Numbered from the stretch's first letter, positions 1 to 6,543 are shown. The stretch is DNA of 7,463 nt from JBMNOI01 sp050942995 (GCA_050942995.1 JBMNOI010000158.1:1-7463); one strand, 5' to 3'. Numbers and translations are program-made. The notes: generated from the sequence alone by a model not told the origin.

Positions 1-12
1 GCCATGAGGTCA

Positions 13-21
13 TGTTATACT
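13..21 (+). promoter_or_regulatory. Candidate extended -10 promoter of pyrG
   Basis: TATACT at 16-21 matches the -10 consensus at five of six positions and is preceded by TG plus one base (13-15), the extended -10 motif that can work without a good -35. A -35 box would lie outside the window. A short inverted repeat, CATGA-GG-TCATG (3-14), sits directly upstream and could be an operator. Transcription would start at about 28-30, inside CCCGGGC, giving a leader of about 40 nt. This is inference from motif match and position only. Confidence 0.4.
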
Positions 22-29
22 ATGCTCCC

Positions 30-62
30 GGGCACTCATGGCCCCACTTATCATTGGGGAGG
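30..62 (+). promoter_or_regulatory. pyrG leader with competing short hairpins over the ribosome binding site
   Basis: The Shine-Dalgarno GGAGG (58-62) lies five bases before the ATG at 68. Its upstream G-run can pair: CCCCA (42-46) with TGGGG (55-59), leaving an 8-nt loop. A second, exclusive pairing is GGGC (30-33) with GCCC (41-44). The leader probably begins with a G-run, as in Firmicutes pyrG genes, where CTP shortage causes reiterative G addition and antitermination. Here there is no leader terminator, so any control would be on translation. The pairings are short (4-5 bp) and may be incidental. Confidence 0.25.
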
Positions 63-67
63 CATGA

Positions 68-1675
68 ATGACCCGTTACATCTTTTGCACCGGTGGAGTG
101 GTTTCTTCTCTGGGTAAAGGCGTCACTGCAGCGTCCATCGGCCGAATCCTCAAGGCCCGGGGGCTGAATGTCGTCATCCAAAAGCTAGACCCGTACATCA
201 ATGTGGATCCCGGTACCATGTCCCCTTATCAGCACGGCGAGGTGTATGTGCTGGATGATGGCACCGAGACCGACCTCGACCTCGGCCATTATGAGCGGTT
301 CACCGATGTTTCACTGACCCGCCACTGCAACATCACCGCCGGCAAGATCTATTCCGAGATCATTGCCCGCGAGCGTCGCGGCGACTATTTGGGCGGCACC
401 GTCCAGGTGGTCCCTCATGTCACCGATGAGATCAAGCGCAACATCCGCGTGTTGGGTGAAGCGAACAACGGCGTGGATGTGGTGATTGTAGAGGTCGGCG
501 GCACAGTGGGCGATATCGAGAGCCTGCCCTTCCTGGAGGCCATCCGCCAGATGCGCAAGGATGTCGGGGCCGAGAACAGTTGTTACATCCACCTTACCCT
601 TCTGCCTTATATCGCGGCGACGCGAGAGCTCAAGACCAAGCCCACTCAGCACAGCGTCCGGGAGCTCCGCGGGATCGGCATTCATCCTGATGTGCTGATA
701 TGCCGGGCCGATTTCCCCATCGACAGCGAACTGCTGGACAAGATCGCGCTGTTTGGCGACGTCGACCGCGAGGCAGTGATCCCCATGGAGACGGCCGACA
801 CGATCTATGAAGTGCCGTTGATGCTGGAAGAGTATGGGCTGGGGGATTATCTGGTCAAACGGCTCAAACTGGAGCCGGTCGAGCCGGATCTCGATGACTG
901 GCGCAAGCTGGTACGGCATATCAAGAACCCCTCGAACGAGGTGCGCATTGCGCTGGTGGGCAAATATGTGGGGCTGCGCGACGCATACCTGAGCGTGCAT
1001 GAAGCGTTGCTGCATGCCGCGGCCTACTGCGACAGCAAGCTGGTGGTGGACTGGGTAGACGCCGAAGAACTGGAGCGCGGCGGGGCGTTCGAGCGCCTGG
1101 CCAGGGCCGATGGAATCGTGGTCCCCGGCGGATTTGGCGAACGCGGCATCGAGGGCAAGATCATGGCGGCCCAGTATGCCCGTGAGAACAAGGTGCCCTA
1201 TCTCGGGCTGTGTCTGGGGTTGCAAGTGATGGTCGTCGAGTTTGCGCGGCATGTTCTGGGCGACGCGCGCGTCAACAGCGCAGAGTTTGCGCCCACCACA
1301 CCCCATCCGGTGATCGACCTGATGCTGGAGCAACGCGGTATCGCCAAGATGGGCGGCACCATGCGGCTGGGGAGCTATCCCTGCGATCTGGTCGTGGGCA
1401 CGAGGGCGCATCGGGTATACGGGCAGATGCGCGTTTACGAGCGGCACCGTCATCGTTACGAGATCAACAACCAGTATCGTGAGAAACTCCAGGATGCCGG
1501 TATGGTGTGGAGCGGGCTGTCACCGAACGGACAGTTGATCGAGATCGGCGAGATTCATGACCACCCGTGGATGGTGGGGAGCCAATTTCATCCCGAATTC
1601 AAGACACGGCCCAATTCACCGCACCCGCTATTTCGTGGCTTTATGCAGGCGGCGATCGACTGTATGGATAAATAG
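68..1675 (+). CDS. pyrG: CTP synthase
   Basis: Cytosolic enzyme making CTP from UTP, ATP and glutamine, the last step of de novo pyrimidine nucleotide synthesis. The 535-aa length is normal for the family. The N-terminal synthase domain (about 1-267) has the glycine-rich nucleotide loop SSLGKG (13-18), the QKLDPYINVDPGTMSPYQHGE block (38-58), and the probable Mg-binding residues D71 in DLDLGHYERF and E142 in VEVGGTVGDIES. The C-terminal class I glutamine amidotransferase domain (about 292-533) has GGFGERG (354-360), nucleophile C382 in GLCLGLQ, and H508/E510 in QFHPEF, so the triad is complete. The ATG at 68 has GGAGG five bases upstream. An overlapping ATG at 64 is out of frame. The gene stands alone and is followed at once by a terminator. 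No sign of damage. Confidence 0.99.
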   Translation: MTRYIFCTGGVVSSLGKGVTAASIGRILKARGLNVVIQKLDPYINVDPGTMSPYQHGEVYVLDDGTETDLDLGHYERFTDVSLTRHCNITAGKIYSEIIARERRGDYLGGTVQVVPHVTDEIKRNIRVLGEANNGVDVVIVEVGGTVGDIESLPFLEAIRQMRKDVGAENSCYIHLTLLPYIAATRELKTKPTQHSVRELRGIGIHPDVLICRADFPIDSELLDKIALFGDVDREAVIPMETADTIYEVPLMLEEYGLGDYLVKRLKLEPVEPDLDDWRKLVRHIKNPSNEVRIALVGKYVGLRDAYLSVHEALLHAAAYCDSKLVVDWVDAEELERGGAFERLARADGIVVPGGFGERGIEGKIMAAQYARENKVPYLGLCLGLQVMVVEFARHVLGDARVNSAEFAPTTPHPVIDLMLEQRGIAKMGGTMRLGSYPCDLVVGTRAHRVYGQMRVYERHRHRYEINNQYREKLQDAGMVWSGLSPNGQLIEIGEIHDHPWMVGSQFHPEFKTRPNSPHPLFRGFMQAAIDCMDK

Positions 1676-1710
1676 GTCCGATTTCACCAACCGATCAGAG
1701 TACAGGCAGA

Positions 1711-1738
1711 GGGCGCATCATGCGATGCGCCCTTTTTT
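1711..1738 (+). terminator. Intrinsic terminator of pyrG
   Basis: A perfect 9-bp GC-rich stem, GGGCGCATC (1711-1719) with GATGCGCCC (1724-1732), encloses a 4-nt loop and is followed directly by six T (1733-1738). It lies 36 bp after the pyrG stop. On the opposite strand the hairpin is not followed by a T-tract, so it should act one way. I see no separate terminator for the convergent minus-strand operon ending at 1785. Confidence 0.93.
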
Positions 1739-1784
1739 GTGGGGCCTGTTCGCCAAATGGTGCGCGCGCATGGCCGCAAAGTGA

Positions 1785-2726
1785 TCATCGATCCTTGGGA
1801 GCCGGGAAGCGAGATGTCGCCAGGCGCAGGCGGATAAAGGCCCAGGGCACGATGAGGGTAGGGACAAAGCCCAGGAGGGCATACCGGGCAAAACTCCACG
1901 GGCTGTCGTCGTCCAGTGGTATGGCCGGGAGGGAGGTCCCCAGAATAGCGAGATAGGCGGCCAGGCAGAGCAGCAATCCCACCGCCAGGCGCAGTCCATA
2001 GGTGTGCCGGCGGTGATCGGGGCGAAAATCGAAAAGAGCGATCTCGACGATATAGCCGATACTCAATCCGAAAAGCCCCCCGGATAGGGCGAGTCCTTCG
2101 GATGTGGGCATGAGGGTCGCCATGATCGTGGTGAGGACGACAAAAAAGATCGTGCCGGAGGCGACGCGGGTTCTGGTCAGCCGTCTTTCGATGCGTGGCC
2201 CGGCAACCATATGGAGCAACATCAGCGCCAGGCCGATGGCGGCGCCTGCCACGGCATCTTGTGGATAGTGCACTCCCAGGTAGATACGCGAAAAGGGGAT
2301 GAGGATCAACAGCGGAACGGCGATAGCGGTGACCCACGGGCGACGAAAGAGAATCGCCAGGGCTGGCCATACGGCGGCGGTGATCTGGGCATGTCCACTG
2401 GGAAAGGAATAGCCGGAGACATCGACCTTGGCCAGCACCTTATCCGAGAGGATAAAGGGGCGCGGGATGGCGCACCACTCCTTGATGTATATATTGACAT
2501 AAACAGAGGTTAGGAAGAGCAGGGCCAGCCGCGCGGCGCAACGCTTATCGATGCACCAGAAGAGGATCGGAAGGAACGTCAGGAAAAAGAGGACGTCACC
2601 CAGGGCGCTGATGCTGCGAAACAGGGGATCCAACACCTCCTCCAGGCCCGATGCCCTGGCGACGTCCTGCACCGAGATCACGACGTCGAGGCCCCACCGA
2701 AGCACCTGCTCAACCCAATCAGGCAT
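1785..2726 (-). CDS. PAP2-family membrane phosphatase
   Basis: Integral membrane acid phosphatase of the PAP2 / phosphatidic acid phosphatase type 2 superfamily. Members remove phosphate from lipid phosphates or from undecaprenyl pyrophosphate on the outer face of the membrane. All three catalytic motifs are present: K82-x6-R89-P90 (KEWCAIPRP), PSGH at 109-112, and SR-x5-H-x3-D (S146, R147, H153, D157). Hydrophobic stretches near 44-60, 66-80, 115-145, 158-175, 190-206, 211-231, 246-265 and 283-300 suggest a multi-spanning protein, with several C-terminal segments beyond the core domain. The 313-aa call uses the ATG at 2726 because GAAGA lies six bases upstream; ATG at 2732 (+2 aa) and TTG at 2750 (+8 aa) are alternatives. 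It follows the ferredoxin gene by about 40 bp on the same strand, so the two are probably co-transcribed. The lipid substrate cannot be told from sequence. Confidence 0.93.
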   Translation of the reverse strand: MPDWVEQVLRWGLDVVISVQDVARASGLEEVLDPLFRSISALGDVLFFLTFLPILFWCIDKRCAARLALLFLTSVYVNIYIKEWCAIPRPFILSDKVLAKVDVSGYSFPSGHAQITAAVWPALAILFRRPWVTAIAVPLLILIPFSRIYLGVHYPQDAVAGAAIGLALMLLHMVAGPRIERRLTRTRVASGTIFFVVLTTIMATLMPTSEGLALSGGLFGLSIGYIVEIALFDFRPDHRRHTYGLRLAVGLLLCLAAYLAILGTSLPAIPLDDDSPWSFARYALLGFVPTLIVPWAFIRLRLATSRFPAPKDR

Positions 2727-2765
2727 GGACATTCTTCGAGTGCGACACAAGAGGGTACAAGTCGG

Positions 2766-3704
2766 TCATGATGCGGCGGCCTCATCGGCCAGGGCCTCGA
2801 CGTCGAGGGGAGTGCCCTTTCGCGGGTCGCGCGCCAGCTTGATGATCTGACGCTGACAACGGCTCACACATACGCCACAGCCCATACATTGCCCCCACAC
2901 GATGCGGGCCCGGCCCTCGTCTATATAGAGCGCGTCGAACGGGCAGGCCTCCACACACAGCCCGCATCCGGTGCAGGCGCCGCCGATCTGTGCGACGTAA
3001 CCGGATGAGACCATCATGGGGATTCCCAGTTGCGTCATGGCGTCGATGCCACCACAGCAACACTTGCAACAGTTACAGATCGCATAGAAACGTCCGGCGG
3101 CGGCATCTTTGAACCAGGCGGTATGGATGTGCCCGCGCTTGTGTTCGGCCTCGAGCAGGTCCAGCGCTTCCTGGCGGGAGAGGCGACGGCTGCGCGTGGG
3201 GTGGTGTTCCAGAACAAAGTCAACAAAGGGCTGACCGACGACCATGCAAACCTGTGTCGGTTGACAGGGGTTTTCGCGCAGGTGGCGACAGGGGCACTCG
3301 TAGGCGGCGATATCGGGCGATGCCTGCAACATCAGGTTTCGCGCTATGGGATAGGGAAGAATATGCTCCAGATCGCGCAACGGGATCTCGCGGTCGACCT
3401 TGACGACGGCGCGGGCCAGATCGTTGGTGAGCACCTTGCCATGATAATGATTCGCCAGCCAGCGTTTACCTCGACGGTTCAGCCGCGGGGCGATATGCAG
3501 CGCCCCGATCCGGATGTAAAGGTTGGTCCATCGGGAGTAGATATAGCCATGCAGGGTGGTGAGATTGAAGAAGCGTTTCCACCCGCTGAGGTGTACCATA
3601 CGCCACGTGCTGTTGCGCAGCAGTCTCCCTCGTTCGCCCCACAGCCAGAGGAGGAGGGCGGCGAGGCCAAACCATTTGAGCCATCTCGACCAGGATCTGA
3701 ACAT
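2766..3704 (-). CDS. Membrane-anchored 4Fe-4S dicluster ferredoxin-like protein, Cys-rich
   Basis: A 312-aa iron-sulfur protein. Residues 9-24 form one hydrophobic segment with basic flanks, a likely membrane anchor. The C-terminal part is a bacterial two-cluster ferredoxin domain: C244-x2-C247-x2-C250-x3-C254-P and C273-x2-C276-x2-C279-x3-C283. The middle holds ten further cysteines in two groups, ECPCR...C...C (C137, C139, C147, C153) and ICNCCKCCCG (C210, C212, C213, C215, C216, C217), giving 18 cysteines in all, enough for one or two more metal centres. Related proteins of this CNCC-x-CCC type are known in anaerobes, but I know no assigned reaction. Electron transfer at the membrane is inferred. 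The ATG at 3704 has AGGA six bases upstream (minus strand). It is the first gene of a probable operon with the PAP2 phosphatase. Confidence 0.9.
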   Translation of the reverse strand: MFRSWSRWLKWFGLAALLLWLWGERGRLLRNSTWRMVHLSGWKRFFNLTTLHGYIYSRWTNLYIRIGALHIAPRLNRRGKRWLANHYHGKVLTNDLARAVVKVDREIPLRDLEHILPYPIARNLMLQASPDIAAYECPCRHLRENPCQPTQVCMVVGQPFVDFVLEHHPTRSRRLSRQEALDLLEAEHKRGHIHTAWFKDAAAGRFYAICNCCKCCCGGIDAMTQLGIPMMVSSGYVAQIGGACTGCGLCVEACPFDALYIDEGRARIVWGQCMGCGVCVSRCQRQIIKLARDPRKGTPLDVEALADEAAAS

Positions 3705-3885
3705 TGGGCATCCTGTCCGGGTGTTTCCGCATAACGCGGGCGGTGAGGCTGCCCCAGGGCTCGGAAAATAAACGATCGTATGTCGATTCCACTGTGGTCA
3801 GCAGCCTCTATCGGCACCAGATCTCCTCCCCCATTCTACACGGAATGCCCCGATCTCACCAGTTGTATCAAAAGCGAACTCATCC

Positions 3886-3928
3886 CGGCGCTATTCGATA
3901 GCGGCGCTATCTTTGATAGCGGCGCCAT
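3886..3928 (+). repeat. Three direct repeats CGGCGCYAT upstream of a candidate promoter
   Basis: CGGCGCTAT at 3886-3894 and 3902-3910, and CGGCGCCAT at 3920-3928, spaced 16 and 18 bp. The last two are part of longer matches GATAGCGGCGCTAT (3897-3910) and GATAGCGGCGCCAT (3915-3928). The middle copy also forms an inverted repeat, GATAG-CGGCG-CTATC (3897-3911). The array ends directly at a TTGACA, so binding sites for a regulator are plausible. No known operator was recognised. Confidence 0.6.
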
Positions 3929-3957
3929 TTGACAATGAACAGGGGGCGCGATATCGT
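3929..3957 (+). promoter_or_regulatory. Candidate promoter for the cNMP/bPH2 gene
   Basis: A consensus -35 TTGACA (3929-3934) is followed after 17 bp by TATCGT (3952-3957), a four-of-six -10 match. Three direct repeats abut the -35. If used, it leaves a leader of nearly 400 nt before the ATG at 4361, which is long, so a nearer promoter (TATAAC at 4215-4220, with no good -35) may matter instead. Confidence 0.35.
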
Positions 3958-4360
3958 ACAGGTCACGGTACGCCAGCGCAGATTTATCGAACAGGGAAAA
4001 AGAGGATAGTCAGGACCGGTGACGGGCGCGACGCCAGAGACGACCGGCCAACCTGCCGTTGACGGCCCGGATCATCATCCATATCGTGCGGTGTTTGTGC
4101 CCGCCGCGGTGTTGGGGGGCATCTCGCCGACCGTCATCGCGCTTGTGCCCCGACCGATCTGCGGCGCATCGCATGGCGGTGGGAAAGATTTTATGCATAG
4201 TTTACGGCGGGTGGTATAACGTTCGTCATCGGCTTTTCCCGGTCTTTAGCTTGGCACGCGCGTACCGTTGCCGGCGCATTCGGGCGTATTCGGGCGCATG
4301 CATCCGCGTGCGCTGCCGATGAACGGATGAGGGGTGGGCCGTTCGCGGCGAGGAGCGGGA

Positions 4361-6076
4361 ATGGATCTGGTCAAACATCTACGCAAAATCGATCTGTTCC
4401 AGCGGCTTTCTGACGAGAACCTCTGGGAACTGGCGTCTATCGCCGAGGATCGCCGGGTAGAAGCGGGCACGCATCTGACGCGCCAGGCTGACATTGGCGC
4501 TATGTTCTTTATTATCGACGAGGGCGAAGCCAGGGTCGATCGTATCGACGAGGACGGTCGGCAGCGCCCGGTGGGGATGATACGGGCGGGCGAGTCATTT
4601 GGCGTAACCTCGCTCTTTTTAGGCGAGCCTCGCGATGCGACCATTACGGCCGTCACCCCGATGCACTTGTGGACCATCAAGCGTGCCGATTTTTCCCGAT
4701 TGATCAGCAGGAACATCCAGTTTCGGCGGCAACTGGCCGTGCCGCCGGAAATACGTGAACGACTGCGCGCGCCACGGTACCCCTGGCTAGAGCCGGGTGA
4801 GGTGGTCGTCACCCACTCGCGGCGCCACTGGATCGTCTTTGCCCGCAGCATTTTCAGTGGTTCGGTGCTGTTTGCCATCGTCCTGGGCATTGTCCTGGCG
4901 CTTGGGGCGTCGTTCGAACTGGCGGCGGCATCCTGGCTGGCGATGACGGCGGGCTCGCTCTATGCGCTTTACTTTGTCTGGCACTGGGTCAACTGGCGCA
5001 ACGATTACTTTGCCGTCACCACCATGCGCCTGACCCATCGGGAGCGGGTGACGTTCATCTATGAGACGCGTCACGAGATTCCTCTGGGGCGGGTGCAGAA
5101 CATCACCATCAACCGCGGTCCTGTTGGAAAGGCGCTCGGCTATGGCGATCTGACCATCGAGACGGCGGCTCAGCTCAAGCTGCTGTTTTCGCGCATTCCA
5201 TATCCCGACGAGACGGTCAACCTGATTTGGGATCAGATCCGGCGCATGCAGGCCACGCAGCGGGCGATTCAACGACAGAGGATGCGCGAGACATTGGCAC
5301 AAGAATTGGGCATGGAGGGCGAGCTGGGCGATCCCTCCCCCGAAGTCAAGGGGCCGGAGGATGCCGCCCCCGTCGTTGATGTGGTGCCCCCCGATGCGCC
5401 CGAAGTATCGCCGGGGCGGCTGGCCCAGGCGCTGATGTGGCTGGGTGAGTTGGATTTGATTCCCCAGATGCGGCTGGAGCGTCCCGATGGCACCATCATC
5501 TGGCGCAAGCATTGGGTGATGCTGATCCGGCACATTACCGCGCCGTTGATTGCGGCGACCATGTTCATTTTGATGACGATGCTGAGTCTGGTCGGCTTTC
5601 CCATCTATCTGATGGAGCTGACACCTTATTACACACCGATCCTTCTGGGGCTTTCGATGATCTGCCTCGGCTGGCTGTGGTGGGATCTGACCGATTGGGG
5701 AAACGACCAGTATATCCTCACCGAAGACCGGATCATCGACATCGAAAAGAAGCCCCTGGCCATTTCGGAGCAACGGCGAGAGGCCAGCCTGGGTGTGATC
5801 CAGAACGTATCGCTGAGCATCCCCAACATTTTTGCCAACCTGTTTGGCTATGGAGATGTGCTCGTGCAAACGGCGGGGCAGGGCGATTTCACCTTCGATC
5901 ACGTACCGAATCCTTACGAGGTTCAGAATACGATCTTTCAGCGCATGGAGCGCTATCGAGAGAACGAGCGACAGCGCGAGATCGCAAGGCGCCGCGAAGA
6001 GATGGCCGAGTGGTTCAGCGTATATCACGAACTGCACTCCAGTGCGAGTCACAAGCCCCAGGATCCGAGCGGCTAG
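4361..6076 (+). CDS. Cyclic-nucleotide-binding protein with two membrane-anchored bacterial PH domains
   Basis: A 571-aa probable envelope sensor or scaffold. Residues about 5-125 are a cNMP-binding (CAP/CRP-like) domain without a DNA-binding helix-turn-helix; its phosphate-binding cassette reads GESFGVTSLFLGEPRDATITA (77-97), keeping G77, E78 and R91 but with D in place of the usual S/T after Arg. Then the same unit occurs twice: two hydrophobic helices (about 158-182 and 185-208; 389-413 and 423-442) followed by a bPH_2 domain (about 212-296 and 447-530). The repeats share clear signatures, RHEIPLGRVQNI and GYGDLTIETA versus RREASLGVIQNV and GYGDVLVQTA. A charged linker (297-375) and a C-terminal Glu/Arg-rich helix (527-552) complete it. 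The ATG at 4361 has AGGAG five bases upstream; the GTG at 4334 has none. No ligand or partner can be named. The architecture is the main hint of Chloroflexota. Confidence 0.9.
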   Translation: MDLVKHLRKIDLFQRLSDENLWELASIAEDRRVEAGTHLTRQADIGAMFFIIDEGEARVDRIDEDGRQRPVGMIRAGESFGVTSLFLGEPRDATITAVTPMHLWTIKRADFSRLISRNIQFRRQLAVPPEIRERLRAPRYPWLEPGEVVVTHSRRHWIVFARSIFSGSVLFAIVLGIVLALGASFELAAASWLAMTAGSLYALYFVWHWVNWRNDYFAVTTMRLTHRERVTFIYETRHEIPLGRVQNITINRGPVGKALGYGDLTIETAAQLKLLFSRIPYPDETVNLIWDQIRRMQATQRAIQRQRMRETLAQELGMEGELGDPSPEVKGPEDAAPVVDVVPPDAPEVSPGRLAQALMWLGELDLIPQMRLERPDGTIIWRKHWVMLIRHITAPLIAATMFILMTMLSLVGFPIYLMELTPYYTPILLGLSMICLGWLWWDLTDWGNDQYILTEDRIIDIEKKPLAISEQRREASLGVIQNVSLSIPNIFANLFGYGDVLVQTAGQGDFTFDHVPNPYEVQNTIFQRMERYRENERQREIARRREEMAEWFSVYHELHSSASHKPQDPSG

Positions 6077-6080
6077 GAGG

Positions 6081-6094
6081 CGCCCCAAGGGGCG
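6081..6094 (+). terminator. Weak hairpin after the cNMP/bPH2 gene
   Basis: CGCCCC-AA-GGGGCG starts four bases after the stop codon and can form a compact GC stem, but no T-tract follows. It may stabilise the 3' end or be a weak terminator. No stronger terminator is visible before the next promoter. Confidence 0.25.
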
Positions 6095-6165
6095 GGATCG
6101 GGGGACAGCCCGTCCTGAAAGACTCTCTCGTCAACTTGTTGATATGGAAAACCTTTTGTCAGGAA

Positions 6166-6189
6166 TTTCCCTACAAGTTTGTAGGGAAA
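6166..6189. promoter_or_regulatory. Perfect palindromic operator, copy 1
   Basis: Left arm TTTCCCTACAA (6166-6176), two central bases GT, right arm TTGTAGGGAAA (6179-6189): 11-bp arms with no mismatch. It ends two bases before the -35 box, the usual place for a repressor, or for an activator touching the -35. The sequence matches no operator I recognise. Confidence 0.8.
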
Positions 6190-6191
6190 CC

Positions 6192-6219
6192 TTGACATCA
6201 GCCGATTTTCTGCTATAGT
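6192..6219 (+). promoter_or_regulatory. Strong sigma-70-type promoter, copy 1
   Basis: TTGACA (6192-6197), a 16-bp spacer, then TATAGT (6214-6219; five of six). The start would fall at about 6225-6227, on the conserved TGTAAG. The identical arrangement at 6547-6574 strongly supports function. Confidence 0.8.
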
Positions 6220-6430
6220 AGAAATGTAAGCCGATCCGCAAACAACGACGCCGATTACGACGACCACCTAGATCATGCGGGTCAGGGCAAATGCCCTGTG
6301 AATTGTCGGAGTTTGTGGCACTATTCAATGTCGAGATCGTGTTCATCTTCGCACCCACCGAATTCATTACGCCTCTCGATTACATCGCCGTCTACATCGC
6401 AGCATTGCGCCATAACCGACTGACAGGGAA

Positions 6431-6458
6431 ACGCCCCGAGCTTACCGGCTCGGGGCGT
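6431..6458 (+). terminator. 11-bp GC-rich hairpin, probable end of the first RNA
   Basis: ACGCCCCGAGC (6431-6441) pairs perfectly with GCTCGGGGCGT (6448-6458) around a 6-nt loop. The following CATACTT is only weakly T-rich, so classical intrinsic termination is uncertain; on the minus strand the stem is followed by TTTCCC. Confidence 0.5.
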
Positions 6459-6462
6459 CATA

Positions 6463-6480
6463 CTTAACACGCTTAACACG
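6463..6480 (+). repeat. Tandem 9-bp duplication CTTAACACG
   Basis: Two exact adjacent copies, 6463-6471 and 6472-6480, between the two candidate terminators. No function is apparent. Confidence 0.7.
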
Positions 6481-6492
6481 ACGAGTTAGCAG

Positions 6493-6512
6493 CGGCCGAC
6501 CCGGCCGATTTT
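6493..6512 (+). terminator. Second candidate terminator before operator copy 2
   Basis: CGGCCG (6493-6498), loop ACC, CGGCCG (6502-6507), then ATTTT. The stem is short but fully GC, and the T-run overlaps the start of the next operator. It may back up the hairpin at 6431-6458. Confidence 0.4.
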
Positions 6513-6543
6513 GTAGGGAAATTCCCTACAAACTTGTGGGGAA
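6510..6543. promoter_or_regulatory. Operator copy 2 with three half-sites
   Basis: Half-sites TTTGTAGGGAA (6510-6520), TTCCCTACAAA (6522-6532) and TTGTGGGGAA (6534-6543). The first two form a perfect palindrome with a 1-bp centre. The second and third form the equivalent of the copy 1 palindrome with one mismatch (G for A). The middle half-site can thus be shared, allowing two alternative dimer positions. Confidence 0.75.

Larger units (their letters stand above)
3705..4360. other. Divergent intergenic region, 656 bp, no convincing gene
   Basis: Separates the minus-strand ferredoxin operon from the + strand cNMP/bPH2 gene. Open frames here are short and have atypical compositions. The best small candidates, GTG at 4019 (66 codons) and GTG at 3792 on the minus strand, lack clear support. 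It contains a direct-repeat cluster and candidate promoter at 3886-3957, another weak -10-like TATAAC at 4215-4220, and a 9-bp repeat ATTCGGGCG at 4278-4286 and 4288-4296. No good -35/-10 pair was found for the minus-strand operon. Confidence 0.6.
6163..6250 (+). repeat. Promoter-operator module, copy 1
   Basis: First of two similar modules of about 88 bp (the second is at 6518-6606). From left to right: palindromic operator, CC, TTGACA, 16 bp containing GATTTTC, TATAGT, AGAAATGTAAGCCGATCCG and CAAACAACGACG. The match to copy 2 is high over the operator half, the -35, the -10 and the first ~20 transcribed bases, and weaker in the spacer. This suggests duplication with selection on both control and transcript start. 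Confidence 0.85.
6225..6508 (+). ncRNA. Candidate short non-coding RNA from promoter copy 1
   Basis: No reading frame with a ribosome binding site is visible in this stretch, yet it has a strong promoter in front and GC-rich hairpins at its end (6431-6458 and 6493-6507). Near the 5' end GATCCGCA (6233-6240) can pair with TGCGGGTC (6276-6283), seven Watson-Crick pairs and one U-G. A hairpin follows at once: CAGGGC (6283-6288), loop AAAT, GCCCTG (6293-6298). The 3' half (6377-6410) has the CATCG-type wording that dominates the second unit. Expected length is about 230-285 nt depending on the terminator. No known RNA family was recognised, and an untranslated leader of something lost is an alternative. 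Confidence 0.4.

Noticed and set aside
311..1453. Long minus-strand open frame opposite pyrG
   Set aside because: It lies wholly antisense to an intact, clearly recognised CTP synthase and its product has no recognisable domain; it is a shadow frame.
3703..3792. Minus-strand GTG frame encoding about 30 protein-like residues before the ferredoxin start, in another frame
   Set aside because: It could hint at a frameshifted N-terminal extension, but the ferredoxin ATG has its own AGGA site and a sensible membrane anchor, and the extension becomes a shadow frame after overlapping it. Alignment with homologues would settle it.
4019..4219. 66-codon + strand frame (GTG start) in the intergenic region
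   Set aside because: No properly spaced ribosome binding site (AGGA only three bases away), no recognisable motif, and overlapping open frames in the same stretch.
4787..6088. 433-codon minus-strand open frame opposite the cNMP/bPH2 gene
   Set aside because: The + strand product has clear domains and a good ribosome binding site. The antisense frame is His/Gln/Arg-rich and typical of a shadow in GC-rich coding DNA.
6283..6298. CAGGGC-AAAT-GCCCTG as a terminator
   Set aside because: No T-tract follows; it is kept only as an internal hairpin of the candidate RNA.
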